DNA of 64,000 nt, from positions 12,298-76,297 of the forward strand of contig JXTB01000142.1 in NCBI GenBank assembly GCA_002914805.1, in the 5' to 3' direction. Made by a program: the position numbers and the translations under genes. The stretch comes from Parasponia andersonii (taxonomy: Eukaryota; Streptophyta; Magnoliopsida; Rosales; Cannabaceae). Of this stretch, positions 1 to 11,659 are shown piece after piece. The notes under the pieces are model-generated. The model was not told the DNA's origin. It saw only the letters and a list, made by a program, of their open reading frames with translations, and made no database searches. The stretch's first letter is position 1, and every line of letters begins with the position of its first letter.

Positions 1-800
1 AGATGCCCTTCGGACTCATCAACGCGGGAGCAACCTACCAACGTCTTGTCAATATGATGTTTGCAAAGCAAATTGGCAAGACAATGGAGGTATACATCGA
101 TGACATGCTAGTTAAATCGGAGAAAGCCGAAGATCACATCAAGCACCTAGATGAGATGTTCAAAATCCTCTCGAGATACCAGATGAAGCTAAATCCCCAG
201 AAGTGTGCATTCGGAGTAGGATCTAGAAAATTTTTGGGTTTTATGGTTAATCAGCGAGGAATCGAAGCAAATCTTTAGAAGATACAAGCGTTGATTAATA
301 TGCAATCTCCTCGTAAACCCAAGGATGTGCAAAGCCTAGCAGGAAGAGTAGCTGCTCTTAGTCGGTTTGTATCCAGATGAACCGATAAATGCCAACCTTT
401 CTTTGAGGTGTTAAAGGGGTCAAAAAGGTTCGAGTGAACGGAGAAATGTGAGCAGGCGTTCCAAGAATTGAAAAAACACTTGAGTTGTCCTCTACTCTTG
501 TCGAAGCCAAATACGGGAGAAGAATTATGCCTATATCTCGCTATTTCTAGGTATGCGACGAGTGCCGCATTAATCCGCGAGGAGGCAAATATTCAACGAC
601 CAGTGTATTATGTAAGTAAGAGATTACTTGATACAGAGACCAGATATCCAGAAATGGAAAAATTGGTGCTGGCACTCGTCATTGCATCAAGAAAGCTTCG
701 ATTTTACTTCCATGCTCACTCCATCCGGATTTTCACAAATTTCCCGTTGAAACAGGTCTTACAGAAACCTGAGGCGTCAGGACGGTTGCTTAAGTGGGCT
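1..800 (+). mobile_element. Ty3/gypsy (Tat-type) RT-RNase H fragment, broken
   Basis: The window opens inside a reverse transcriptase. The reading begins at MPFGLINAG and passes the active-site box YIDDML. It continues into the gypsy-type RNase H region (YYVSKRLLDTETRYPEMEK, then the FTNFPL motif). Residue for residue it parallels the minus-strand pol at 16768-17697, so both belong to one family. In-frame stops at 276-278 (TAG), about 378 (TGA) and about 435 (TGA) kill it. Similarity ends abruptly near 800, just after LLKWA, where the other copy continues. This is a truncated 3'-deleted pol piece whose 5' part lies outside the window. Confidence 0.9.
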
Positions 801-806
801 GCTTAA

Positions 807-2566
807 GTGTAAAGGGATGATAATTATACTTGAAACCTGTTTACCCCATAGATACTTGATCCTAATAGAACAAGTAATATCCTACTCTTCGAGTAAATGG
901 GGTGAGTATAGGTACTAAGTAAAATAACCTGAGTTAGGTACAGATATATGAGTACCTACCCCATGTTCTCGACTCAATTAATTATGTATATAAAAATAAA
1001 AAATATATATTAGGTATATGTGTAATTTATGTAAAATACACATAAATAAATGTGTATATATAAAAATTAGGTTATATTATTGATGTCTTACTAATTTTAG
1101 TATATGCAATTGTCATTAGATTTTTTCCTTTTTTTTTAAATTTATTTTTTTTTATTTTTCAAGTTATTAAAAAAAAAAATTATTTTTTACCAAGTATAGG
1201 TACCCGCTTACTTATTTGGGTAATATCTGAATCCATCACGTCAACTTAAACATGAAAAAAGAACAGGTATAAATTTGATTTTTCCTTACAAATATGAGTG
1301 CGAGATAGTCGTATTCGCTCTAAATCCGACTTGTTGACATTCTTAGTAGTGTCTAACACCGAAATCACGGCATACTAATATATCTTTCCAAAGACGGATT
1401 TCAAAAGCACAAGTCTTTCTAGTTATGTTGTCGACAACTTATTTCATCAAGGTTGCTAAGAAATTAACTCCTAGATTTCATCAAAAATGTTTCTTCTCCC
1501 AGATATGTCTTTAAAAGTTTATAATGATAATCTCCGCAGTCAACAATTTAACTCATGTATATAGCCTAAAATCTACTTGCAAAAATTTACATCGTAACAC
1601 GTGAAATATTTTAACTAGTCTTTTTAATAAAGTTGTAACATCATTAAACTCCTCAATGATTGACTTAAATTTATCTATTCAGTATAGAACTAAGACAAAC
1701 CCTATTATAGATATAGTTAAACATGCTCGTAAATCATAATATCACATTTAGATAGTTCTTGACCGCAACCCAATCCACAATACCAATTTTTCCCCCTCCA
1801 ACTGGCCTTCCTAGCAATGTCCTATTGTAGTCATCATAGTGGTCAATGGTCCCAGACAATTCCAATTTGGGAATTTAAGACAATAAGTCAAATATTTTAA
1901 GCCCAACAACGAATATTTTGCAATAGAAAGTGCACAGTTCAAGTCCAACTACGGTTTAGGCTTCACAAAAATAGAGGATAAAACTGTTTGAAAGAGGAAG
2001 GGGAGCTACTGTTACAAAAAAAATGTAAATATCCATAACGCACTCCCTTATAATAAATAATATGATTTTTGTTTAGGAAATAAACAATATGAAATTATTA
2101 ATCCTTCTTTTTTTCTTCGTTAACTGATCAAGCTTGCCTAACTTTTATAATCATCTGCAACCCCACTGACTAATTTTTCAGTTTAAATTTATATAGTAAG
2201 CTAAAACTACAAAACTATATAGAAAATTAGGTACTAATTTCGTGAGTTTTTCTCGTTTAAAAGCCACACAAAGTTTTAAGTTCGTTTGGATATACTTCTG
2301 TTTTCTGTTTCATTTCTCTTTTTTTTTTTTATTTAAAAAAAATGATAATAAAATAAAAAGACTGATTGAAGTTTCTGTGACAAATCCTTGAGAAGAGTTC
2401 CACGCTTTATTTCATTTTAAAACATCAGAAACAGAAAACATAATTATACACAAGCAAGCCTTTTCTACTATTTTAAGTCATACAAGACAAGAAACAACAT
2501 GACATTAACACACTTTGTAGCAATACTTTTTTCAAACAAGAGATGTCCGAAGCAATGACATTAAAT
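807..2566. other. intergenic, AT-rich, no gene seen
   Basis: No open frame or recognisable domain is visible. The stretch holds poly-A/poly-T runs around 1120-1190 and 2310-2345. The likely 3' end of the carboxylesterase transcript (minus strand) falls here: a minus-strand AATAAA reads from 2411 to 2406, about 155 nt beyond the stop codon. Confidence 0.6.
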
Positions 2567-4985
2567 TTAGCTGGAATTTTCAGTGATGAAGCGTCTGATA
2601 ATCGACATCAATTCATATGAGGGTTCTGAATTAGGATAAATAGTGAAGAAACCATGTTGTTGTCCTTCAAATTCCGCATACTCAATCTTCTTTCCCCAGT
2701 CTTTGAGCCTCCTTGCATAGTGTTCAGCTCGGTCTTTGAGTAGGTCGCCTCCCCCAGCCACAACCAAGATTGGGTCAAGTGCCACTTCCTCAAGGCCGCT
2801 ACTAGATGGCCCAAATGGATTCACGAGTGGGTGGTCTGTGCTTTCTCCAATTGGTATAGATAGCCTCCAAAACCTATCCAATTTCACCATTTAAGAAAAT
2901 TAATTTTCAAAAAGAAAAGAGAAAAAGGATGTTTAGAAAACATTTGTAGCTCTTACTTGTGAAAAATTTTCACTAACCCTGTGTCTTATGTTAAAACTAT
3001 AGTGATAGCCCCAAGGCAGAAATATTCACACTATCCAATTTACCCAAATGCCCCGTGCTTAGTTAAACTTTCTAAATATTACCATTGAATTTTGTGCAAT
3101 TTAATTGTTTTCTATTAAAACAACACATAATTGTCAAAATTATAATTAAAAGAATAACAGGACTAAATATTGAAAGTTCAATTGACTTATCAATCTTTTT
3201 TGGGCCAAGAGATTATCACTATAATTATTTTTTGTTTAGAGAGTGTCACTGAGATTTTTTTTTTTTTCTAGGGGTGTTACGGTAAATTTTGAAATAAATC
3301 AAAGAGTCCCTCCGAGTGATTTTCCATTTTAAAGGGAGAACATATTTTCAAAGAAAAGTTTAAATGTTTCTTTTTTAAAAAAAAAATGTTTTATTTTTTG
3401 TTTTTTAGTTTTCGTTTTAATACCTAATTTAAATAATTACTTTCAAACTTAAGACTATGTTTACTAATCTGTAAATGAAATGACTGGAGGAAAGAGAATA
3501 AAGATGAATGAGAAACAACAGGTAATGAAAGTTTTGATTCTCTTTCTTTTTCATCTATATTATAGGTTAATAAATATATTCTTAGAGATTAAACCAAACA
3601 AATAACAATAAACAAAGCGTCTTCTAATCTAAAAACAAAACAAATAAATTATAATAACCAAAATACATAAATCACTTTATAAGTCGCGTGACTAGTTGGC
3701 TATAGAAAATAGGTCAGTGCTAGTTGCAATTTTACTCTCTTTTACATTCTATCTTATTACCTAAGATGTGGGATATTTTACGTCAAACAGTGATATTTTG
3801 TTTGACATTCTATTCTATTACCTAAGACGTGGGGATATTTTAGCGTAGATAACACTCCTTTAAAAAATATAGAAAAAAAAAAGTATAAATAATGATATTT
3901 TGTCAGATTATGTTTGGTATGTTAATAGTTTTACACATCCAAACCGTCAGTCAAACTGACCAATAAAATGTACAAGATAAAACAATTTCCAAATCTTGAA
4001 ATAGTATCTGAATCTCATAACAAATGCATTAACTTTCTAAAAAAGCCAAAAAGTTTGTTGGTGTAGATTGGTCGGTGATTTTTTTGAACACTCCTAAGAA
4101 CTCTTTTATTTTTTGGTTTGCCGCTTAGTAAGTAGATTAGAGTCTCCGCAATTCCAAATAATCTAGCCTAATCGTAGAAAAATAAAATTATCACTCATTT
4201 TTTTTTTCAAAAAAAAAAATTCAAAGCAAATATGAATAAAATCAATTACCAACCTATATTCCTTCGGAAGAAAAAAAATAAAAAAAAAAACGAACCAACC
4301 TATCAATGAGCTCCAGATTAAGAAACGCGTCCTTTGGACCTTCAGCCTCTGACTTAGTTCTCACCGTTCCCCCAAAAAATGGCGCCAAAAGCACATAACC
4401 CCTCACCCGAAGCGGACCCAACTCGGGCGATTCCTTCCCGAGTCGAATCGCCAAGTGGTGGGCGATGTTCCCTCCAGCCGAGTCCCCAGATATGAACACG
4501 TTCCCAAAATCCGCCACGTCACTCAGCCACTCGTCCGGCTCATCCGACGTGGCTTGATTTTGGAGCCACTTCACAGCCGCGAAGCCGTCCTCGATAGCGG
4601 CCGGAAGCCTGTTCTCCGGCGCAAGCCGATAGTCCGGCGCGACGATCACGGCTCGGAGCTCCGAAGCGAGCCGGAAGCAGTAGTTGTGGCAGTTGGGCCA
4701 GGCGCGCGAGCCGATGCAGAAGCCGCCGCCGTGGATGTAATAGAACACCGGAAGCTTGGTGCTTGAAGCCGGATTGTGAGCCGCAGCGGCCGGCTTGTAG
4801 AGCCGGAGCCGAAGGTCGTGTGCCGAGTCGAAAACGACATCTTTCCAGAGAACCGAACCGTCGTCGTTTACGGGCACGTCGAAGCTGGGCTCGGAGGAGC
4901 GGACGATGGAGCCGTCGCTGTACACGCGGAGGACACCGCGACATTCATCTACTTCGTGCGGTTGAGATGAGGTGTTAAACGACAT
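2567..4985 (-). CDS. CXE15-like: carboxylesterase, CXE15-like (alpha/beta hydrolase), 2 exons
   Basis: Exons are 4985-4300 and 2873-2567 (minus), joined by a 1426-bp GT-AG intron. The 993 nt give 330 residues plus stop. The protein is a plant class-I carboxylesterase of the GID1/HSR203J superfamily. The oxyanion box HGGGF is at residues 85-89, the nucleophile Ser169 lies in GDSAGG, Asp272 in GGDLLKD, and His302 in QQHGFF. The split falls in LID-R-FWRLS, the position expected for this family. I chose the ATG at 4985 because MSFNTSS leads into the conserved VLRVYSDGS block. An in-frame extension to 5219 is low-complexity and runs through a TG/TA microsatellite. Sequence features fit Arabidopsis CXE15, described as hydrolysing strigolactones; that substrate is inference here. 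No signal peptide is evident, so it is probably cytosolic or nuclear. Confidence 0.92.
3744..3842. repeat. 37-bp direct repeat in the CXE intron
   Basis: The block acattctat...acctaag...gggatattt occurs at about 3744-3780 and again at about 3805-3842 with a few differences. It lies inside the carboxylesterase intron and has no coding meaning that I can see. Confidence 0.7.
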
Positions 4986-5152
4986 GTCGTTCGTGTGGAG
5001 TGGGTATGTATGGAGTTTGTACAAGAAAATTTGGCTGATTTTTAAAGGAAGGTGAGGTAGCGACGGCAATGATAAGAGAGAAGAGTTGGCATCTGTTGTT
5101 TGGATTCTTGTTTTTGTAGTTTGGCGATTTGTGAAGTTGTGTACGTTTCTAA

Positions 5153-5197
5153 TGTGTGTGTGTGTGTGTGAATATATATATATATGTGTGTGTGTAT
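5153..5197. repeat. TG/TA/TG compound microsatellite in the CXE 5' region
   Basis: About nine TG units, then seven TA units, then TG units again lie roughly 170-210 bp upstream of the carboxylesterase ATG. They fall in its probable 5' UTR or core promoter. Length polymorphism is expected. Confidence 0.9.
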
Positions 5198-5219
5198 AAT
5201 AGGACGGTTTATTTTGCAT

Positions 5220-6301
5220 TATTGATCATGTATTGTACAGTACTCAATCTTCATCCGTTAAAAAATAGGGTGGTTTTGAGTTGCAACACAACACCAACGT
5301 AAAATTGTCAATAGAATTGAATTGGCCTTGAACTACAAAGGGAGAATCTTAATGTGAGCTAAGTATTTTTGATATTTTGGCATACTAAAAGGTTTTATAG
5401 CAAAATAATCAATTCAGCGCCTTACTTTAAGTAAATATCTGTTTTTCAAATATAAAAAGGAGAAAATGTATAAAAAGACACTTACTCTCATTTACCAACA
5501 TTCTCATTAATTAAAAACTTAAGATGCAATTGATGGCCGAATTTTAGAAAACACTAAACAGACGACTACAATTTAAAAAATAGAAAATAGATTGATAAAA
5601 GTATATATAGACACTTTTTGGATCCCTGTCGCAAGCACGGATAGCGAATTGACGATGGTGTGACGCGTCTGAAACTTTGATTCCATTGAAAAAAAATAGA
5701 GAGAACGATAATTGTGTGTTTTTGTCGCTAACGAATCGGGCTTGCAACCTGACTCACCAGTCAATTAAATTATTTTCTTTTAATAAATAATAATAAAATA
5801 AAATGAAAAAAACAATTGTTTTTTTTTTTTTTTTTTTTAAGATGAGGAGGTTGCCCGGCCGGCGAAGCTGATATGCCTCTACGCCTCTACCAGGAAATAA
5901 AAAATAGATGTAAAAACAATTAACAGAGATAATAACACTTAAAAAAGTCAGATATTCACTTATAATTTAAATTAGCCTCTCTCATCTAGCTATTTTTACG
6001 AACAGTATCACTTTATTTTTTTCCCCCCACCAAAACTTACACTAGATATATAGTATGGAATATACCGTTCAAATAAAAACTATTAGTTGTACATCATTTC
6101 TTCATTGCTTTTCATTAAAAGCTAAAATATTACGAAAAGATGCGGTTCTAAGTCTTAACAAATTTTTAAAAAAAAAAAAAAAAAAAAAAAAAGAAAATCA
6201 CTAAATCAGAATTTAGAAAAGAAATAAAGAATATAGCTATTATACAAAATTGAAGTCGAGGATTAAGACTGATTAATGCTATGAAAATCCCTGAAACGAG
6301 T
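5220..6301. other. intergenic between two minus-strand genes
   Basis: This holds the promoter side of the carboxylesterase and the 3' flank of the zinc-finger gene. Homopolymer runs sit at 5818-5839 (T) and 6165-6192 (A). A GC-rich islet of about 50 bp at 5845-5890 stands out. No supported ORF. Confidence 0.6.
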
Positions 6302-9300
6302 TCATAATCGTCGAGAATATCCAGAACCTCCACATTTCTTGCAAAGTAGCAATCCTAGGCAATTGGAAAAGTAGAAGAGTTTCAGACTCGGATATAATTT
6401 GGATGATGCCTAAAGGATCATATGTTATATGGAACATGAAACTGGTAGCCAACACCGTGATCAGGCTATAATCTGCATGAATCTCTTCTTTGGATTTCTA
6501 AAGTTTAAAAACAGAAACTAATTTCATTGTGTTATAGTGTAAATGCAATTTCTGGTCAATTAAATTTGCAAAAAGAACATTAGTGCATATATGTGCTAAA
6601 GTGGGAATGAAAAGTAGAATAAAAGACTGAAATGGCACATGTATGTTTTTTCTCATCACCCCTCCCCAATATATTGAACTTCTATGTCCTTTCCCTATAT
6701 CCTATTTTGCACTTTCATCCTTAATTCTTTTTGTTTCTTAATATTTGGTCGTTATTAAACTTTGATAATGTTCCAAAATATGTCCATATTACCAAAATTA
6801 GTTCAAATTGTTGATGGTCTTCCGCTCGTTGAGAGTTTTTTCTCCAAATTTAAGAGTTAAGCGTCGTCAGCTAACAATATTTTCCTAGAAGAAGACTTTC
6901 ACAAAAGACTAACAAAAACCATTAACAATTAGAACTAATTTTACTTTCCGGACTTGACTGCACAAACAAGGTAAAGTATTGATCATTGGATGGTAGATGC
7001 TACACATCAATCATTTACTATACAATACATTATTAGTTACCATAATATGCAAAGCAATACAGCAGAATAACTAGGAACATTAGTTTGACTATACAACCTT
7101 TTAAAAATGGACAAAATGAATAAAATGAAACCCAAATAAGAGGGGACAACTGGACAAAACGATTTATATACTAGCCTTTAATATCTATGGTTCACTATTT
7201 TTATCATGTACATGGAAGTTGTTGCTTCTTTATTTTTCCACCAAAAAAACCAAGAACAAAAGAAATTGAAGTTCAATGAATTCAGTTAATGTCCTAAAGT
7301 TATAAAAATAAAAAAAGGTATAAAAGCAGCCCCATCAAAAGAAGAAGAAGATGCAAGAAAGGCATATAGGCATATGAGAACTAATACCTGCACCCTTGCA
7401 CACCTTACAATCAACCAATCCTGTCTCTTGCTTCATCTTACCATCATTACAAAAAACACATTTTGTCCCACCTGCCAAGCAAGAGCAAATTAGTCTTTCC
7501 TTCTGAACATGAAAAGAGAACCGCGTTATTTTAGAATAGAGACAGTTACAGAAACAGGTTGGGAATCTCAAAGTCTCGAATCAGCAAAGAAGACAGACTG
7601 AGCCTCTTTTAGAATAACAAAAACACTCATAGTCATACCAAAAAAACAGAAAGGGAACGTATGAAACTTCCGTACACAAGATTTTCACCAACTAGCACCT
7701 GTATTTGTTCAGTATAGTTCTGTATAGTATGTGTAAATGATGCAGGAAACTAACTTGTTAGACAAAAATGAGAGGGAGCGAGTACTTACTCGATTCAAAT
7801 TTTGTTGAGATATTATTCTTTATTAGTGCTATTAGAAAGACCAGTACATTTAACAGCAAAATCATAAATCTATACCTTCAAAACTATGGTCATATGGCAA
7901 CCTTTGTCTTCTTGATAAAATAGCATTAATTGACAAACACACTTAAGTAACTAGTGACCTTATCATTGTCCTAGGAAAATGCAACGAGAAAATTAGAAGT
8001 GAAGGAACACATTGTCATAGTTCATTAACCACAAAAAAACTAAATGATAGGAAAACCCAATAACTGGAAAGATAGTAACAAGATGAAGAACAGCAGCACC
8101 AAGTGACATAAAACTTATTGAACAAATTCGCCAGTGTAATTTATAAGTTCATTGCAAGTTGCAAATCCAACATAGGCACACAGTCAACTCATATAAGCGC
8201 TGAAAAACTGGGTAATTCTTCTTCAAAAAATGCCAAATGCCACTTGCATTTCTGCTATAAAAACGAAATAAAAAATAAAAAATAAATAAAGAGAAGAAAA
8301 GAAAAGAAAAGGGAGTAGGAGAGGGTAGAGGCTGTTTTACTTGTCCGAGATAAATCTAAGTGATCTTGATAACCAATGAGTACTCTGGTCACACAATTCA
8401 TTTCTGCACCCCCCTTATAGGTACAGTGGTAAAAATCATCCCAAGTAAAAGTCAAGAAAATGACATAAATGATTACGTAGTCTTCCATACACTTTATTCA
8501 CCAAACATCTCTTCTTTTTTGATACTATAAAAGGAGAGTCTTAATGCTAGTTTATTAAATGTACGGGTCTATTCCTTGATTGAATAACCATCAGCAATTT
8601 CCCAACCAATCTGAAATGCTTTTACATATCTTTTTTTTCTTTTTTCTTTTTTTACTTCAACTAAATTTCCTAGATCCCAGAAATCAAGATCGACCATGTA
8701 GGAAACAAGGGGGTTTCCATCAGCAAGTACTAGAAATCTCTCTAGACAAATATATCTCGCAGCTCTACAAATTTTACTAAATGTTGTTCACAGGAAAAAG
8801 CCGTAATAGTCGGGCATGAAAGACACTCCTAATGACTGATGCTTTTAAAGCCTTTAGCCAAAGTTTCTTTGTCGAGAACTAGTGTCTTTAAAGCTGCAGC
8901 AAGTGCAGTGAAGGCATCCAATACTTCATAACGGTGAGCTCACATTGTTGGACTTCTTGAAAACATTTGATTGAAATTTAGCCTTAAAGGGCAGTGTAAG
9001 ATCAGCATTCTGTTGAGTGTTTCAGATCCAATAATGACAAAGTTTTCATAGTACTCTGATTCTACTGATGCAAAGATGTTTAAGTTTCCTCATTTCTTTC
9101 TTGAGAAGGGGAAGTTAAACAGATTAAAATAGTAAATAAAAATGTTATGTTAGAAAGAGTAAGAATCTGAACAACAATGTAATAGAGATCAACACAAGGA
9201 TTTATTTAAAATAACTAAATAAATAAACAACAAAGAGTTTCAAGCAAAGATAATGGCAAGAAAAAGAAAATGTTGGTGATGATAAGAAGAGAAAAAAGCT

Positions 9301-10491
9301 TAATACTTTATGGCTGAGCAAACCAGTACTATGAATCCAAGAGTGACATATATCTTTTAACTTTCACGTATTATCTCCAAATTTCTTAGTACTTGACACC
9401 AGAACTTGAAGCCTATCCGACATTCGCAAGATGTTAAAATTCTTCACAGAGCTTCTTTTATAAAATGTTGACTTACTAAGTAGTGGCTCCTTCTGTTTTC
9501 CGGAAAATAGATTTCACTCTCAGCATCTAGACTGATTTTTTATACCACTTATCTTCCAATATCACTTTTGAATCAAAGTCCTAAAATCATACCATCTATG
9601 TAATAAATGTAAATCATCACCACCAACTAACATGCATCGCCAGCTTATCAACAATGACAGAATTTAAAAGTGTGAATAGGAAAAGCACAAATAAAACAAT
9701 GCAGCAAATAGTCAGCAACTAAAAATTCTTTACCATGAAAATAAGAAAAATTCTCAAGAAGAAATCTTAATCAAACTGTAATTAAAAAACTTTGTACAGA
9801 ATTTATCATCAACTGACATCCATATGCACCATTCTTAAAAAAATCAGAAATTCCGATTTAAGTAAAGATATCAATGCCATCCAGTTCACTAAATAATGCA
9901 TACACGCAGATATATATATATATATATATATATATAAAGAATATGTACCATTGCCGGCACACCGCTCACAAGCCACTGGATCTCCCTGCAAAACAAGTCC
10001 CACAACTAATCCATCAACAACCACAAAGGCCATCAACCATAACCCCAAAAAACTCAAATAAAAACACTAACAACAATAACCTCTAAAACCCATTTCTCTG
10101 AAACAAAATTATTTTTCCCGGAAACGATCAAAACCCAGGAGGGAAAACAAGGTGAGGGAGCAGGAAAGAAAGGCTATTTCACCTTGAAACCAAGAAAGAG
10201 AGAAAGAGCAATGGTGGCGAGAACACTGATAGTGGCAAGGAAAGTTTGCGTATCGACGGAGTTTTCAAAGCCAGTAAAGAGCAAAATTGGGTGAAGAAAG
10301 AGCCTGGTTGGTTGGATTCCGAGTTTGGGTCTACGCATAAGAGAGCGGCGCGAGAGTAATGGGGTTTCTGGTTTTGGAGAAAGAGGATGAGAAGTAGCGA
10401 GAGTTGTTGTTGAAGAAGAAGAAGAAGAAGAAGAAGAAGAAGAGAAAGAAGAGAGAGGTTGATGAAGAGAGTAGCAGGAGAGCGTAGCCAT
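6302..10491 (-). CDS. DnaJ-type zinc-finger protein without J domain, plastid-targeted, 4 exons
   Basis: Exons (minus) are 10491-10183, 9985-9949, 7471-7388 and 6354-6302, all with GT-AG introns. The 483 nt encode 160 residues plus stop. Residues 1-60 are rich in Ser, Thr and Arg with a run of 11 Ser, typical of a chloroplast transit peptide. About 83-102 ([19 protein letters not shown]) is one hydrophobic membrane segment. The C-terminus carries four Cys pairs: CERCAGNG (109-116), CVFC (120-123), CKVCKGAG (137-144) and CKKCGGSG (148-155). This is the cysteine-rich module of DnaJ without the J domain, as in the plant BSD2, LQY1 and PSA2 type proteins. Those act as thiol chaperones in photosystem or Rubisco assembly. 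I do not recognise the exact orthologue. A role in thylakoid protein folding is inference. Exon 2 is only 37 nt and the last exon 53 nt. Confidence 0.88.
9910..9936. repeat. (AT)n microsatellite, intron 2 of the zinc-finger gene
   Basis: Thirteen AT units begin only 12 nt past the exon 2 donor site (minus strand). They sit in the 2477-bp second intron. Confidence 0.9.
10411..10442. repeat. (GAA)n coding microsatellite
   Basis: A GAA run on the plus strand reads as TCT/TTC codons on the minus strand. It encodes the poly-Ser stretch of the transit peptide of the zinc-finger protein, so length changes would alter only the transit peptide. Confidence 0.9.
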
Positions 10492-10995
10492 GGATATGGA
10501 ACAAGTGGAATATGTGGAGTAGAGCTCACTTATGTTTTTTCGCTGTTTTTCTTTTCTTTCCTCTCATTTCTCGCGGACCCTTGTTCTTTTCCCGGAAAAT
10601 CTCAAATATAACGGGAAAACATAAAAGAAAATTAGTATATTTTTTTTCAAATATATTTGTCTGTGTATTTTCTTATTTTATCATTAACATCGATAAGTAA
10701 GTAATAGCAGTTTTTCCATTATTTAATACATGCACATGCACTGCATGTGTCTTTGCATTTTTTTCGAAAAAGAATTGTTAATAAAAGAATCGTTAATGAG
10801 TGAATAAAATATTATAATTGACATTCCAGATTGAAAATATAATTGAAAAATAGCTCTCATTCCTAGATGTCATTTATTTGATCTTAATCCCAGATGCTAT
10901 TTTTGACTAATGGTTTTTCGACGCACAAAGTCAAACTGAAACACTCTCGTCATTTTTCGTATGTTTGGCTAATAGTTTGATAATTATAATGATAC
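10492..10995. promoter_or_regulatory. 5' flank of the zinc-finger gene, cut by a retrotransposon
   Basis: Only 504 bp separate the zinc-finger gene ATG (10491, minus) from the retroelement target-site duplication at 10996. The flank is AT-rich with no unambiguous TATA box. The 5' UTR and core promoter must lie here, or transcription may begin in the adjoining LTR, which points the same way. Confidence 0.45.
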
Positions 10996-11000
10996 GAGTG
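10996..11000. repeat. target-site duplication gagtg (lower side)
   Basis: gagtg lies two bases before the LTR end at 11003 and recurs directly after the other outer LTR end, at 22776-22780. Gypsy elements make 5-bp duplications. The two extra bases (tg) here look like slippage in a TG run. Confidence 0.7.
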
Positions 11001-11002
11001 TG

Positions 11003-11659
11003 TGTTGATGGAGGTTTTATCAACAATAAATTTAGAAAAAATTAAGAGATGTGACTTGTGTGAATTGAAGTAGTAATCAAAGCAAATAAAGAGAAAGGGA
11101 TTTATAGTGGTTCAGCCTCGAAAAAAATGAGCCTACGTCCACTGTTTTCTCACTATTTTATGAATAATAATGAACACTCAAGGTTACAATCTTGTCTGGA
11201 AATCGGAAAGACTGAAAAGCTATTGAAGAATACTAAAGACTTAGACTACTCAAAGCTTGGAATACTCTAAACTTTGAGTTTTTTCTGATTTGATTTCTTT
11301 GTGACTTGATTTCTTTTTCGGAACATAGAGTCCCCTTTATATAGATAAAGGTAACCTTATGTCCCTAGATTCCTTATGTCTCTAGGATCCTAATTGTATA
11401 AACGGATAACTATACAATTGGATAACATAAATTAAGTAACAATATAATTGGATAACTATTCAACACGAACAACTACTTGATCACAAATAGGATACTTCAG
11501 TTTCCCTTTCCCTGTAGGTTTCCTTTTCCCTGTAGGTTTCCTGTTTGACAAGGCAAACTGCTCGGAGGAGGTCGCATATAACCTTCACGGAGGAGGTCGC
11601 ATATAATCCTTACGGAGGAGGTCGCATATAATCCTTATGCGACCTTAGGATTTTAGACC
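11003..11659 (-). repeat. 3' LTR of the Tat element, last bases lost in the gap
   Basis: Starts (plus) TGTTGATGG and matches 20894-21533 with roughly 26 substitutions counted by eye, nearly all transitions, plus one 16-bp indel. A minus-strand TATATAAA lies at 11343-11336. Three 25-bp repeats containing ggaggaggtcgcatataa lie at 11563-11637. The final eight or so bases fall in the N gap. Confidence 0.92.
11563..11637. repeat. 3 x 25-bp tandem repeat inside the LTR
   Basis: Units 11563-11587, 11588-11612 and 11613-11637 share cggaggaggtcgcatataa. The same triplet is at 21437-21511, and a partial copy starts at 22682. In minus orientation the repeats lie in the U3 part of the LTR, upstream of the TATA box. 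Confidence 0.92.

Noticed and set aside
4455..4978. Several plus-strand and other-frame ORFs opposite the carboxylesterase exon
   Set aside because: They are shadows of a GC-rich coding exon. Their composition is Arg/Pro-biased and they match no family.
4986..5219. In-frame N-terminal extension of the carboxylesterase
   Set aside because: It is made of microsatellite-coded His/Thr/Tyr runs, and conserved sequence starts only after the ATG at 4985.
10179..10529. Leu-rich minus-strand ORF overlapping exon 1 of the zinc-finger gene
   Set aside because: It is the poly-Ser exon read in another frame. The other frame joins three more exons in phase.
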